From: an uncultured Planctomycetaceae bacterium
Lineage (GTDB): Bacteria > Planctomycetota > Planctomycetia > Pirellulales > Thermoguttaceae
DNA: 38,544 nucleotides
Reading direction: 5' to 3'
Assembly: GCA_946408825.1 (NCBI GenBank)
Contig: CAMJTU010000037.1
Span: forward strand, 1-38,544
Below are positions 1 through 6,909 of the stretch, piece after piece. Numbering within the stretch: position 1 is the first letter of the stretch; every line of letters starts with the position of its first letter. The position numbers and the translations under genes are program-made. A model generated the notes under the pieces. The model was not told where the DNA came from. It ran no database searches and was given only the letters and a program-made list of their open reading frames with translations.

Positions 1-72
1 CTGAATAGCTCAGTCGGTTAGAGCGACGGCTTCATAAGCCGTAGGTCACAGGTTCAAGTCCAGTTTCAGCCA
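1..72 (+). tRNA. tRNA-Met (CAT), 5' end cut by the window
   Basis: The sequence folds as a tRNA lacking only the first two acceptor bases. Acceptor bases 1-5 pair with part of 65-71 and A72 is the discriminator. The anticodon stem is 26-30/38-42 and the loop 31-37 carries CAT at 33-35. The T loop is 53-59. The T stem 48-52/60-64 has one A-A mismatch (50 against 62). CCA is not encoded. CAT could also belong to a tRNA-Ile2 modified to lysidine, but methionine is the default reading. A phage-like remnant follows, a common arrangement for integration into a tRNA 3' end. Confidence 0.88.
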
Positions 73-79
73 CTTAAGA

Positions 80-118
80 CCGCGTTTCGTGTTTTCCCGA
101 ACGAAACGCGGTTTTTTT
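80..118 (+). terminator. Intrinsic terminator after tRNA-Met
   Basis: A perfect 11-bp stem (80-90 with 101-111) with a 10-nt loop is followed by seven T (112-118). It ends the tRNA transcript. Confidence 0.9.
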
Positions 119-614
119 ATGTTTTCGTCGTAGAATGGCGAAAGAAAGACGGTCGGAAAAAAGAAGAATATTCGAGCTTCACGGATTTGTCGACGCGTTC
201 CGCGGTTTAACGGAAGGGCTTGAAGCGACGCCGCAAGAGTCGGCGCCGGTTTTCAAGGAAGCGGTCGAGACATGGTCGAGGTTTCGAATTGGCTTTTATC
301 GAAGTCGATGGATTACGTCGTCAGAGAGTACAAACAGACTGGAAAGACGTGGTCGACAGCGGGAGCGCCAAAGGACGGCGAGGGGAAGCGCGCGCCGTCC
401 TTTTATGTTCGCTTCCACGAATCCGGCTGGCGCCCCTATGGCGGGAAGCCTTCGGCGCCGAAAAGGTTCCTTACAAGGGCGAAACAAGAAACGAAGCCTA
501 TCCTTGAAGACACGATAAACCAAGCCAACGCCAAAATCCTGAAAACGTTCAAAGAGATGGTCGAGAAAAAAATCGGAGATTTTAAGGGTTTTCCGGAAGA
601 AAAAGGAGGAAAGA

Positions 615-659
615 ATGACGACGAAAGCGGCCCGGCGCTTGCAAAACGGCAAGAAATGA
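615..659 (+). CDS. Candidate 14-residue peptide with a perfect Shine-Dalgarno
   Basis: AGGAGG at about 604-609 sits just upstream of ATG 615, which opens a 14-codon frame (MTTKAARRLQNGKK) ending in TGA at 657-659. A terminator-like hairpin follows nine bases later. It overlaps the 3' part of the broken upstream gene in another frame. It could be a leader peptide, the stump of a deleted phage gene, or simply unused. The strong ribosome binding site is the only argument for translation. Confidence 0.3.
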   Translation: MTTKAARRLQNGKK

Positions 660-667
660 AGTCAATT

Positions 668-694
668 AACGGCGCCGCGACGCGGCGCCGTTTT
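668..694 (+). terminator. Terminator-like hairpin inside the phage remnant
   Basis: A 10-bp stem (668-677 with 683-692) with a 5-nt loop has a very GC-rich core and runs into TTTT (691-694). It lies between the broken gene and the membrane-protein gene at 720. Confidence 0.6.
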
Positions 695-719
695 CAATAT
701 GTAGCGAAAGGGTCGAGCG

Positions 720-1271
720 ATGATCGTTAAATACGTCGATTTTGGGGGAGATCCCCAAGAATGTACGGGAGTCCAGTTCCAAGAACTTTATCTAGCCGGA
801 AAGGTTCCACCGGAACAGACCGTTTTAGCCAACGGGGAACCGATGGATGTTATGAAGCTTTTGGGGATCATCGATGACGCGCAAGACGCCGCGCTTTTAA
901 AAGCGGTCAGAAAAGCGAAATTAGAAGAAGAGCAGTTCCAAAAAACGGCGCCTTGGTGGTTGAAGAGAAACGCCCGTTGGTTAATAACGCTGGGGATCGT
1001 CGCGTTAGGTATTGGCGCGCCTTGGCTCCTATACGATTTTTTACCTCGAAGCGTATACCAAGGCACGACGGGACAAAACTTCGTTGTTAGAATATTCTTT
1101 TTTTTACTGTGGCTTTTTTATTACCACGTCGGCGGGGCGAAACGTTATAACAATATCGCCGACTTGTACCGCATGGACGAACACGACGATATTATCAGAG
1201 AAATAGAAAGAAAACAGAAAAGGAGGCGAAGGAATGCCGACGACCAAGACGGGGGTAAAAATAACGGTTGA
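720..1271 (+). CDS. Two-TM membrane protein with GYF_2-like N-terminus
   Basis: A 183-residue protein of unknown function. Residues 1-50 (starting MIVKYVDFGGDP, later LYLAGKVPPEQTVL) have the look of a GYF_2-type domain that presents a small beta sheet and helix. This is a weak recognition. Residues 60-80 are a charged helix. Two hydrophobic segments follow, about 89-109 and 122-136. The C-terminus is strongly basic (KQKRRRR). AAAGGG precedes ATG 720. Its 3' end overlaps the next gene (start 1234), suggesting translational coupling. Position between tail-completion-like and tape-measure-like genes suggests it belongs to the same remnant, but a membrane protein is unusual in a tail module. Confidence 0.6.
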   Translation: MIVKYVDFGGDPQECTGVQFQELYLAGKVPPEQTVLANGEPMDVMKLLGIIDDAQDAALLKAVRKAKLEEEQFQKTAPWWLKRNARWLITLGIVALGIGAPWLLYDFLPRSVYQGTTGQNFVVRIFFFLLWLFYYHVGGAKRYNNIADLYRMDEHDDIIREIERKQKRRRRNADDQDGGKNNG

Positions 1272-1650
1272 TACGTCGGATATCGACGTCAAATTTCTAA
1301 AATCGGTCGACCAGCTAAACGCGGGACTTACCAGAACCCAAAAGAAACTGGGGCTTGTCTACAATGAACAAGGCTTATTAACCAACGCTCTAGGGCAGAC
1401 AGTTGAAGGACTGACGACTTCACAGATAAAACTGGGGCAGTATGTTGACGAGCTGGGGCGGGTTCGTACATTCCAAGACGGTTACGCGGAAAGATTGTCG
1501 AAGACGCAATTAGCCCTTGGAATGTACGCGGACGAACAGGGGAACGTGTACAACGCAGCGGGGGAACTTATTGGACAAACAGACAAGGCGGCCAAGGCTC
1601 TAGAGAAAGAAGCGGCAAAAGCGGCGGCCATTATCAGAGATCTTAATTAG
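1234..1650 (+). CDS. Tape-measure-like fragment with three 28-residue repeats
   Basis: A 138-residue protein. Three tandem repeats of 27-28 residues each open with a hydrophobic-LG-x-Y/V core followed by a D/N-E-Q/L-G turn: KKLGLVYNEQG, IKLGQYVDELG and LALGMYADEQG. An Ala/Lys-rich helix closes the protein. Helical repeats following an N-terminal NxGLTRTQKK segment recall the first part of phage tail tape-measure proteins, but those are usually several hundred residues or longer, so this would be a truncated stump. The start ATG has an AGGAGG-type site (AAAAGGAGGCGAAGGA) and overlaps the preceding gene by 38 bases. No tail-fibre or lysis gene follows. Function today is unknown. Confidence 0.55.
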   Translation: MPTTKTGVKITVDTSDIDVKFLKSVDQLNAGLTRTQKKLGLVYNEQGLLTNALGQTVEGLTTSQIKLGQYVDELGRVRTFQDGYAERLSKTQLALGMYADEQGNVYNAAGELIGQTDKAAKALEKEAAKAAAIIRDLN

Positions 1651-1805
1651 TCGCGGCAAGTCTAGCGGCGAATCTCTAAAAACGAAAACGACGATTCAGG
1701 AAGCGTTTTCCATCGGTAAAAGTTTCTTTATGTGTGATCTCAAAATTGACGTCGGCCTTCAAGTTGTTTAAAATCGTCGTTATAGCGCGTAAGAGTACGC
1801 GACGG

Positions 1806-1890
1806 CGTTCCTATCGGTTGTTCTTTTGCGACAATCCCCGTTAGGAACGAAATTTATGAATATTTCACTCTCCTCATAAATGTGAAAAGG
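1806..1890 (+). promoter_or_regulatory. Structured leader of ald with competing hairpins at the ribosome binding site
   Basis: Three inverted repeats lie in the 100 bases before ald. CGTTCCTA (1806-1813) pairs with TAGGAACG (1842-1849). ATTTATGA (1852-1859) pairs with TCATAAAT (1874-1881). TTTCAC (1863-1868) pairs with GTGAAA (1882-1887). The last two interleave and exclude each other in a simple fold. The third covers part of the AAAAGG ribosome binding site (1885-1890). This could be a translational switch or protein-binding palindromes. Confidence 0.35.
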
Positions 1891-1904
1891 TTAGGTCTGC
1901 AAAT

Positions 1905-3017
1905 ATGAAGATCGGATGTGTCAAAGAAATCAAAAACAACGAGTTTCGCGTCGGTATTACTCCTGACAACGCACGCGCTTACGTCGCCGCGGGTCATCAT
2001 GTCTACATGGAAAAGGGCGCCGGAGTCGGGGCAGGCTTTTCCGATAACGAATATGTCGACGCCGGCGCGTCCTTGATCGACAACGCACCCGACGTCTGGG
2101 GACTGGTCGATATGATGGTGAAGGTGAAAGAGCCTCTCGAAGAAGAATATCCGCTTTTCCGCGAAGGTCTGATTCTCTTCACTTATTTGCATCTCGCCGC
2201 CGACAAGGGGCAAACGGACGCGTTGCTTGCCGGTAAAGTTAGGGCGGTCGCTTATGAGACGATTCAAGAAACAGATCGCTCTCTCCCGTGTCTTGCGCCG
2301 ATGAGCCAGATTGCCGGTCGTCTTTCGATTCAAGAGGGCGCCAAGTATCTCGAAAAACGTTTTGGCGGCGAAGGCATCCTGCTCGCAGGCGTGCCCGGCA
2401 CCCCGAAAGCGAACGTCGTTATCCTCGGCGGCGGAACGGTCGGCATGAACGCGTGCAAGATCGCCGTCGGCATGGGCGCAAACGTTACGATTCTCGACGT
2501 CAATCTTAAACGCCTCGAAGAACTTGACAACATGTTCGGCGCCCACGTTCAGACGCTTTATTCGTCCGACAGCAATATCGAGAAAGCGGTCAAAGACGCC
2601 GATCTTGTCATCGGCTCCGTCTTGATTCCCGGCGGTTCAACCCCGAAGCTCTTTAAGAAGAAGTATTTGCCCGAAATGAAAGACGGCGCGGTTTTTGTCG
2701 ACGTCGCGATCGACCAAGGCGGGTGCGGCGAATCGTCCCACGTTACGACCCACGACGATCCCGTTTACATCGAAGAGGGCGTCGTGCATTATTGCGTCGG
2801 CAACATGCCCGGCGCCGTTCCGCGCACAAGCGCTATCGCGTTGACGAACGCGACCCTTAAATATGGGTTGCAAATCGCTAACAAGGGATTGGAAAAAGCG
2901 TGCGAGAATCCTGCGATCGCCGCCGGCGTGAACTGCTATCTCGGCAAACTCACGAACAAGAACGTCGCCGACGCTCTTGGGTATGAGTATGTCGAATTGA
3001 CGAGTCTGTTGGGCTGA
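1905..3017 (+). CDS. ald: Alanine dehydrogenase
   Basis: Alanine dehydrogenase (370 residues, normal family length) interconverts L-alanine with pyruvate, ammonia and NADH in the cytoplasm. The family start is clear (MKIGCVKEIKNNEFRVG). Substrate-site residues are R15 and K75, with the catalytic histidine H96 in YLHLAAD. The NAD-binding Rossmann loop is ILGGGTVG near residues 173-180. The conserved catalytic segment VDVAIDQGGC lies near residues 265-275, and MPGAVPRTS follows. The ATG start is preceded by AAAAGG. The gene stands alone with its own leader and terminator. With the glutamate dehydrogenase at 25979-27229 it provides a second route between amino nitrogen and ammonia. Direction in the cell cannot be read from sequence. 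Confidence 0.96.
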   Translation: MKIGCVKEIKNNEFRVGITPDNARAYVAAGHHVYMEKGAGVGAGFSDNEYVDAGASLIDNAPDVWGLVDMMVKVKEPLEEEYPLFREGLILFTYLHLAADKGQTDALLAGKVRAVAYETIQETDRSLPCLAPMSQIAGRLSIQEGAKYLEKRFGGEGILLAGVPGTPKANVVILGGGTVGMNACKIAVGMGANVTILDVNLKRLEELDNMFGAHVQTLYSSDSNIEKAVKDADLVIGSVLIPGGSTPKLFKKKYLPEMKDGAVFVDVAIDQGGCGESSHVTTHDDPVYIEEGVVHYCVGNMPGAVPRTSAIALTNATLKYGLQIANKGLEKACENPAIAAGVNCYLGKLTNKNVADALGYEYVELTSLLG

Positions 3018-3100
3018 AATCTCTCCTTTTCGGACGAGACATATTCTCAGACTTCCGGTTTTTCTCCCGTGGAATTGAAGGAAACCGTCGCGAAATAGGG

Positions 3101-3133
3101 AGGGGCGTCGCTTAACGAAGCGTCGCCCCTTTT
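3101..3133 (+). terminator. Terminator of ald
   Basis: GGGGCG-T-CGCTT (3102-3113) pairs with AAGCG-T-CGCCCC (3118-3129) with one T-T mismatch and a 4-nt loop. A TTTT run follows. Confidence 0.75.
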
Positions 3134-3191
3134 GATTGAGCCTCAATCGGCGTGAGTCTTTCCAGTTCCCGTGAATCTTAACTTTGAAGAA

Positions 3192-3608
3192 TCAGCCCCA
3201 GCGCAAGGTCATAAATCGCGGATAGACGCGGTCGAGGACGGCGACTATCTTTGTGATGGCGTTGCAGACGGCGGGACCGCACGATCCGTCGTCGACGTAC
3301 GCGTCATACTCCGCGACGACGTTTTGTTCTTCGTCCAGATAGAATTTGACCCAACGAAACTCGTTGTTGAGTTCGTTGCAAAGCTCAAGTCCTTCGTGAT
3401 AAAGGTCGCCGGAAAAACTGCATCCAACGCTATACGAAGTCATGATAAAGTCGTTGGCGTCGTCCTCTGAAAAGCGGACGAGCACCTCGATAAGCTTTAG
3501 GTTAAGACCGACGTATCCGACTTTGAAACGACGGTCGTCAATTGTCTGAAACTTAACGCCAATTTCTTGCAGATATTCTTCCGCCTGTTCTTTTAGAGTC
3601 TGTTCCAT
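3192..3608 (-). CDS. YbjN-domain protein
   Basis: A 138-residue protein of the YbjN family, a type III secretion chaperone-like fold of unclear role. The visible family hallmarks are the alternating strands and helix in EEYLQEIGVKFQ, then a strand-helix unit ending NNEFRWVKFYLDEEQNVVAEYD, and a final helix (ITKIVAVLDRVYPRF). No signal peptide or membrane segment is present, so it is probably cytoplasmic. I chose ATG 3608. A TTG at 3659, with AAAGG about ten bases upstream, would add 17 residues and is a real alternative. It is transcribed towards the ald terminator and appears to stand alone. Family members are linked to stress or motility phenotypes in other bacteria, but nothing here points to a specific job. 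Confidence 0.78.
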   Translation of the reverse strand: MEQTLKEQAEEYLQEIGVKFQTIDDRRFKVGYVGLNLKLIEVLVRFSEDDANDFIMTSYSVGCSFSGDLYHEGLELCNELNNEFRWVKFYLDEEQNVVAEYDAYVDDGSCGPAVCNAITKIVAVLDRVYPRFMTLRWG

Positions 3609-3759
3609 GGAGAAGCTATCCGAAACGGCAAACCTCTGAAAATACACGTCCGCGTCCAAACGTAACGCGCCTTTACGAACCTGTCTAGTTTATACCAATA
3701 TTGTAGAAAGCGGTCAAGACGCGGACGTTCGTTTTATCGAGCCGTCGCGCGTAAAAACG

Positions 3760-3796
3760 AAAAAAGGCGCTCGTTCCCGGAAGGAACGAACGCCTT
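3760..3796 (-). terminator. Terminator of the small lipoprotein gene
   Basis: On the minus strand AAGGCGTTCGTTCC pairs with GGAACGAGCGCCTT across a 5-nt loop, with one mismatch. Six T follow in total. Confidence 0.8.
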
Positions 3797-3835
3797 GTGT
3801 TGAACGCCTGAACGTCGCGACGTTCAGGAGGATTC

Positions 3836-4054
3836 TCAGGTAATCCCGCCGTGCGTGCGGTAGGGCGTCATGTGACTCGGCTGGTCGACCATCCACACCC
3901 GCTCCCAAGTCTCTTCCGACTGGCGCAGATCCTCGGACGTGTTGTACAGCTGTTGCGTTCGTTTGGCAGGGTCGCCGGAATATGCCGGCAGGACGCACCC
4001 GACGGAGCCAATGAGCATGACCCCAAGCAACAGCGACAGTAAAATTTTACGCAT
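3836..4054 (-). CDS. Small planctomycete-type lipoprotein
   Basis: A 72-residue protein. The N-terminus (MRKILLSLLLGVMLIGSVGC) is a lipoprotein signal with the lipobox GSVGC, so the mature protein starts at Cys20 and would be lipid-anchored. The mature part is about 53 residues, charged and rich in E/R/Q, with the segment LRQSEETWERVWMVDQPSHMTP near its end. From memory, similar short lipoproteins with a VDQPSHMTP-like ending occur in planctomycete genomes. No function is known. GGAGGAG precedes ATG and a strong terminator follows, so the gene is a complete single-gene transcription unit. Confidence 0.82.
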   Translation of the reverse strand: MRKILLSLLLGVMLIGSVGCVLPAYSGDPAKRTQQLYNTSEDLRQSEETWERVWMVDQPSHMTPYRTHGGIT

Positions 4055-4351
4055 CGCGTTCTCCTCCGTGATATGAAACGTCCGTCTGTCCTACAAACGA
4101 CCAGTTTGGAACGCTTCGATTGACCGTATGTAAAGCGTCGTCGCAGTCGGACTACGACGTTCGCTTTCCTTATTTCCCAGCGGTGTTATCGGCTCTTTGG
4201 AACGCGTTCCTGCAATGAAACCAACGATTTTATGAATAAATCGTGCAACCTTGCGGAAACGCGCGACCGACCTCTGTGGAAATATCGGCTTTTACGACGG
4301 AACGTCTTGAGAGGAAGTCGCAATTTTTACGCGAATGACGTCGGCGAAGGG
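4055..4351. other. Intergenic, no gene seen
   Basis: About 300 bases between the lipoprotein and the uridylyltransferase. It should contain the lipoprotein promoter (minus strand). No convincing ORF, repeat or RNA was seen. Confidence 0.6.
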
Positions 4352-5104
4352 TCAGTCGCGCGCGTTAAGCACGGCTTCGACGGTCGCGAGGTCGTCTTGC
4401 GTGTTGACGCCGAGAGATTCCACGTCCTTTAAAACGGGCAGCGCAAGAATCTTCTTGCCGGCGTCGAGGAGAATCTTCGGCACGTCGGTGATATAGTATT
4501 CTTTCTGGGCGTTGTCGGCGCGAAGACTGCCGAGCGAGTCGAGCAGATCGCGCGTGTTAAAAACGTAGTAGCTGATGTTGATCTCTTTGATTTGACGCTG
4601 TTCGTCGGTCGCGTCCTTTTCTTCGACGACGCCGATGAAAGCGCCCTGTTCGTCTCGAAGGATTCTTCCCATTCCGAACGGATTGTCTTTATAGACGGTT
4701 CCCAAAATGCAGGAGACGTCTTCGTCGCTCTTTTCGTATTCTTCAAAAAGCCTTGCGACCGAGGAACTTTGAAGCATCGGATTGTCGCCTGCGACGATGA
4801 AGACCGGCCCGTCGAATTCCTCAAGATATTCCCGGCAAGACGCGACGGCGTGTCCCGTCCCGAGGAGTTCCCTCTGTTCCGCAAACTTTACGCTGGCGCG
4901 CGGTTTGATCGTTTCTTTAACGAGATCGCTACGATAGCCGACGACGACGACGATTTCGTCGACTCCCGCGTCTTCGAGCGCGTCGAGAACGTATTCAAGC
5001 ATTGGTTTGCCGCAGACGGGGAAGAGCACTTTCGGCAATTCCGACTTCATTCGCGTTCCTTTTCCGGCGGCTAAAACAACGGCTTTTTTAATATTCTTGC
5101 TCAT
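4352..5104 (-). CDS. GlmU-type sugar-nucleotide uridylyltransferase, pyrophosphorylase domain only
   Basis: A 250-residue nucleotidyltransferase (GT-A fold) closest to the N-terminal half of GlmU, which joins UTP and N-acetylglucosamine-1-phosphate into UDP-GlcNAc for peptidoglycan and lipid A. Visible motifs are LAAGKGTRMKS (11-21), the sugar/nucleotide loop LPKVLFPVCGKPM (23-35), GTGHAV (82-87) and the metal-binding GDNP (106-109). The late segment KEYYITDVPKIL is typical of GlmU. The left-handed beta-helix acetyltransferase half is absent: the ORF stops at about 250 residues. The acetylation step must therefore be done by another protein, or the substrate differs. It lies 57 bases downstream of rho on the same strand and may share its transcript. 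The ATG 5104 start has no clear Shine-Dalgarno. Confidence 0.88.
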   Translation of the reverse strand: MSKNIKKAVVLAAGKGTRMKSELPKVLFPVCGKPMLEYVLDALEDAGVDEIVVVVGYRSDLVKETIKPRASVKFAEQRELLGTGHAVASCREYLEEFDGPVFIVAGDNPMLQSSSVARLFEEYEKSDEDVSCILGTVYKDNPFGMGRILRDEQGAFIGVVEEKDATDEQRQIKEINISYYVFNTRDLLDSLGSLRADNAQKEYYITDVPKILLDAGKKILALPVLKDVESLGVNTQDDLATVEAVLNARD

Positions 5105-5161
5105 GATGCGTCTGTAATTTTTTTTACTTCGTATTTTTAATTATTTGAAAGTTGCCAAGAG

Positions 5162-6727
5162 TTAAAACCTCTGAAGGAATTGCATGAAGAAGTCGCGATT
5201 GCTCTTAAATCGGGGCAACGTAGCGGTTAGGCGTTCCATCCCGTCGATAGGATCTCCCTGAGAAAGGGTTCGTCGAATGAGGGTCGCCGCTCTGACTTCC
5301 GCGCTGTTCAAAAGAAGTTCTTCATGGCGCGTGCCAGACTGGTTCACGTCGATCGCCGGCCAAATGCGTCTGTCTGCAAGTCTGCGATCCAGCACGAGTT
5401 CCATGTTGCCTGTTCCTTTAAACTCTTGAAAGATAAGCTCATCCATTCGACTGCCGGTGTCGATCAACGCCGTGCCGACGATTGTCAACGATCCGCCTTT
5501 ACGGATAATATTTCCGTTCCCGTCGTATTCGTCCTCGATCTGACGCGCCGATGAAAATATCTTTTTCGGAACGTCCATCGCTTTGATATCTAAACCGCCG
5601 GTCATTGTTCGACCAGTGTTGCCGCCCCACTTGTTGTAGGCTCGCGCTAATCGTGTAATAGAGTCGAGGAGTAAGAAGACGTCTTTGCCCATTTCCGCGA
5701 GACGCTTGCAACGTTTAGTGACAAACTGAGCGAGACGAATGTGGCTTTCAAGTTCGCAATCAAGGCTGCTGGCGACGACTTCCGCCGTCGCGGGGCGGGT
5801 TTTTTTATTTTCCTCTTTGAAATCGTTGAGATACCCCTCGACAGATCGCCTGAAATCAGTAACCTCTTCGGGACGTTCGTCGATCAGTAAGACGGTGACG
5901 TAAGCGTTTTCGTAGTTTCGGATAATCGCTTCGCTGATTTGCCGGAGAAGCACCGTTTTCCCAGAACGCGGCGGCGCGACGATAAGAGCGCGCTGTCCTT
6001 TGCCAAGGGGCGTAAGGATATCCATAATGCGCATCGAGAGCGCCCCGTCGCGACGAGTTGAACCCTCGGGCGGCTCTAATCGGTACATATCTCGAGGTGA
6101 AACAGGAACAAGCGTGTCAAAATCTGGCGTGACGATATAATCTTCCGGGCTCATGCCGTCGACCGAAGAGATCGCGCAAACGCGAGGTCCCGTGTTGTTT
6201 CGCGCAGGGCGCACGCTCGCGCTAAGGGCGACGCCTTCGCGCAGACCGAGTCGCTCGATCGTGCCGCACGCCACGAAAGGATCGTAAAAATGACGCACAT
6301 AATTGTCTTTCGCGTCGCGCAGAAAACCAAAGCCGTTGGGGTGTAGTTCGAGAACGCCGTTCATTCCGTAATTGCCATTTTCGTCGCGTTCGACGGGCGC
6401 TTGGATCGCGCGTGAATTATCGCGGGTCTTTTTTGGCGCCAAGGGATTATAACGTCGAGGAGAAGAAGAATAAACAGCGCCGGCGCCGCCGGAGTAACCC
6501 GCGCCTCTGCCGAAGCGCGTCGCGCCCGAGGAAGAACGGCCATATTCGCTGACTCGTCGATAGTCTCCCTGTCGATCGTTCGAAGACCGCGTGTCGCCCA
6601 TGAAGCGACCGTCGTTTACAGAAGAATAACGGTTAGAACGTGTCTCGGAAGAAATACGATGGGGGTGGGTTCCTACGTTCGAACCTTTGCCGCCCCTTTG
6701 AACGTCGTTACGAGCTAAATCAGCCAT
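5162..6727 (-). CDS. rho: Transcription termination factor Rho with long disordered head
   Basis: Rho (521 residues) is a hexameric RNA-dependent ATPase that ends transcription. Residues 1 to about 120 are a low-complexity tail rich in Arg, Gly, Ser and Asn. The cold-shock-like RNA-binding domain follows (GVLELHPNGFGFLRD from residue 124). The ATPase core has the P-loop APPRSGKT (251-258; usual form is PPKAGKT), LIDERPEEVTD near 282-292, the Walker B region LLLDSITRLARAYN, and C-terminal GTRHEELL. The helical Rho_N bundle seen in E. coli is not recognisable and is replaced by the disordered head. The start ATG is preceded by AAGG. The 1.4-kb region upstream is non-coding and may hold a regulated leader. 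Confidence 0.97.
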   Translation of the reverse strand: MADLARNDVQRGGKGSNVGTHPHRISSETRSNRYSSVNDGRFMGDTRSSNDRQGDYRRVSEYGRSSSGATRFGRGAGYSGGAGAVYSSSPRRYNPLAPKKTRDNSRAIQAPVERDENGNYGMNGVLELHPNGFGFLRDAKDNYVRHFYDPFVACGTIERLGLREGVALSASVRPARNNTGPRVCAISSVDGMSPEDYIVTPDFDTLVPVSPRDMYRLEPPEGSTRRDGALSMRIMDILTPLGKGQRALIVAPPRSGKTVLLRQISEAIIRNYENAYVTVLLIDERPEEVTDFRRSVEGYLNDFKEENKKTRPATAEVVASSLDCELESHIRLAQFVTKRCKRLAEMGKDVFLLLDSITRLARAYNKWGGNTGRTMTGGLDIKAMDVPKKIFSSARQIEDEYDGNGNIIRKGGSLTIVGTALIDTGSRMDELIFQEFKGTGNMELVLDRRLADRRIWPAIDVNQSGTRHEELLLNSAEVRAATLIRRTLSQGDPIDGMERLTATLPRFKSNRDFFMQFLQRF

Positions 6728-6880
6728 TGTACCTTGTAACTTCCTAATAATTAAGGCGTGAATACCGAATTCAACGGGCGCTAGTCACGCCTCGCCAATG
6801 ATTGCGATGACAACAAGGAAATAAACCGCATCGACGCAATTTGCTTTTGCTCAGTTAGTTCGTCGTCGCTTTAAAGGCTG

Positions 6881-6909
6881 GTAGCTTACAATCCTTGTTA
6901 CCGTGTCAA
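6881..6909 (-). promoter_or_regulatory. Weak promoter candidate upstream of rho
   Basis: On the minus strand a perfect TTGACA (6904-6909) is followed after 15 bases by TAAGCT (6883-6888), a poor -10. It would give a leader of about 150 nt before rho. Confidence 0.25.

Larger units (their letters stand above)
135..730 (+). pseudogene. Phage tail-completion-like gene, frameshifted by an 11-bp insertion
   Basis: Two frames read as one protein. The first frame (135 to about 269) encodes an amphipathic start containing HGFVDAFRGLTEGLEA. The second frame (from about 274) continues with VSNWLLSKSMDYVVREYK. At the junction GGTCGAG occurs twice (263-269 and 274-280) separated by ACAT. Removing 11 bases gives one continuous ORF of about 194 codons. 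The general shape, a helical start followed by a late segment FLTRAKQETKPILEDTINQA, resembles the HK97 gp10-type tail-completion family. That is a resemblance by eye only. Alternatively the second frame is used from ATG 272, which the insertion itself creates. The reading frame runs through a terminator-like hairpin (668-694) before its stop, so its 3' end is also doubtful. There is no good ribosome binding site at 135. Confidence 0.5.

Noticed and set aside
1852..1887. H-type pseudoknot in the ald leader
   Set aside because: The interleaved stems would leave no bases to cross the 8-bp stem, so a pseudoknot is sterically unlikely. Mutually exclusive hairpins are the better reading.
1854..2546. 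230-codon minus-strand ORF opposite ald
   Set aside because: Antisense to a complete alanine dehydrogenase; no family features.
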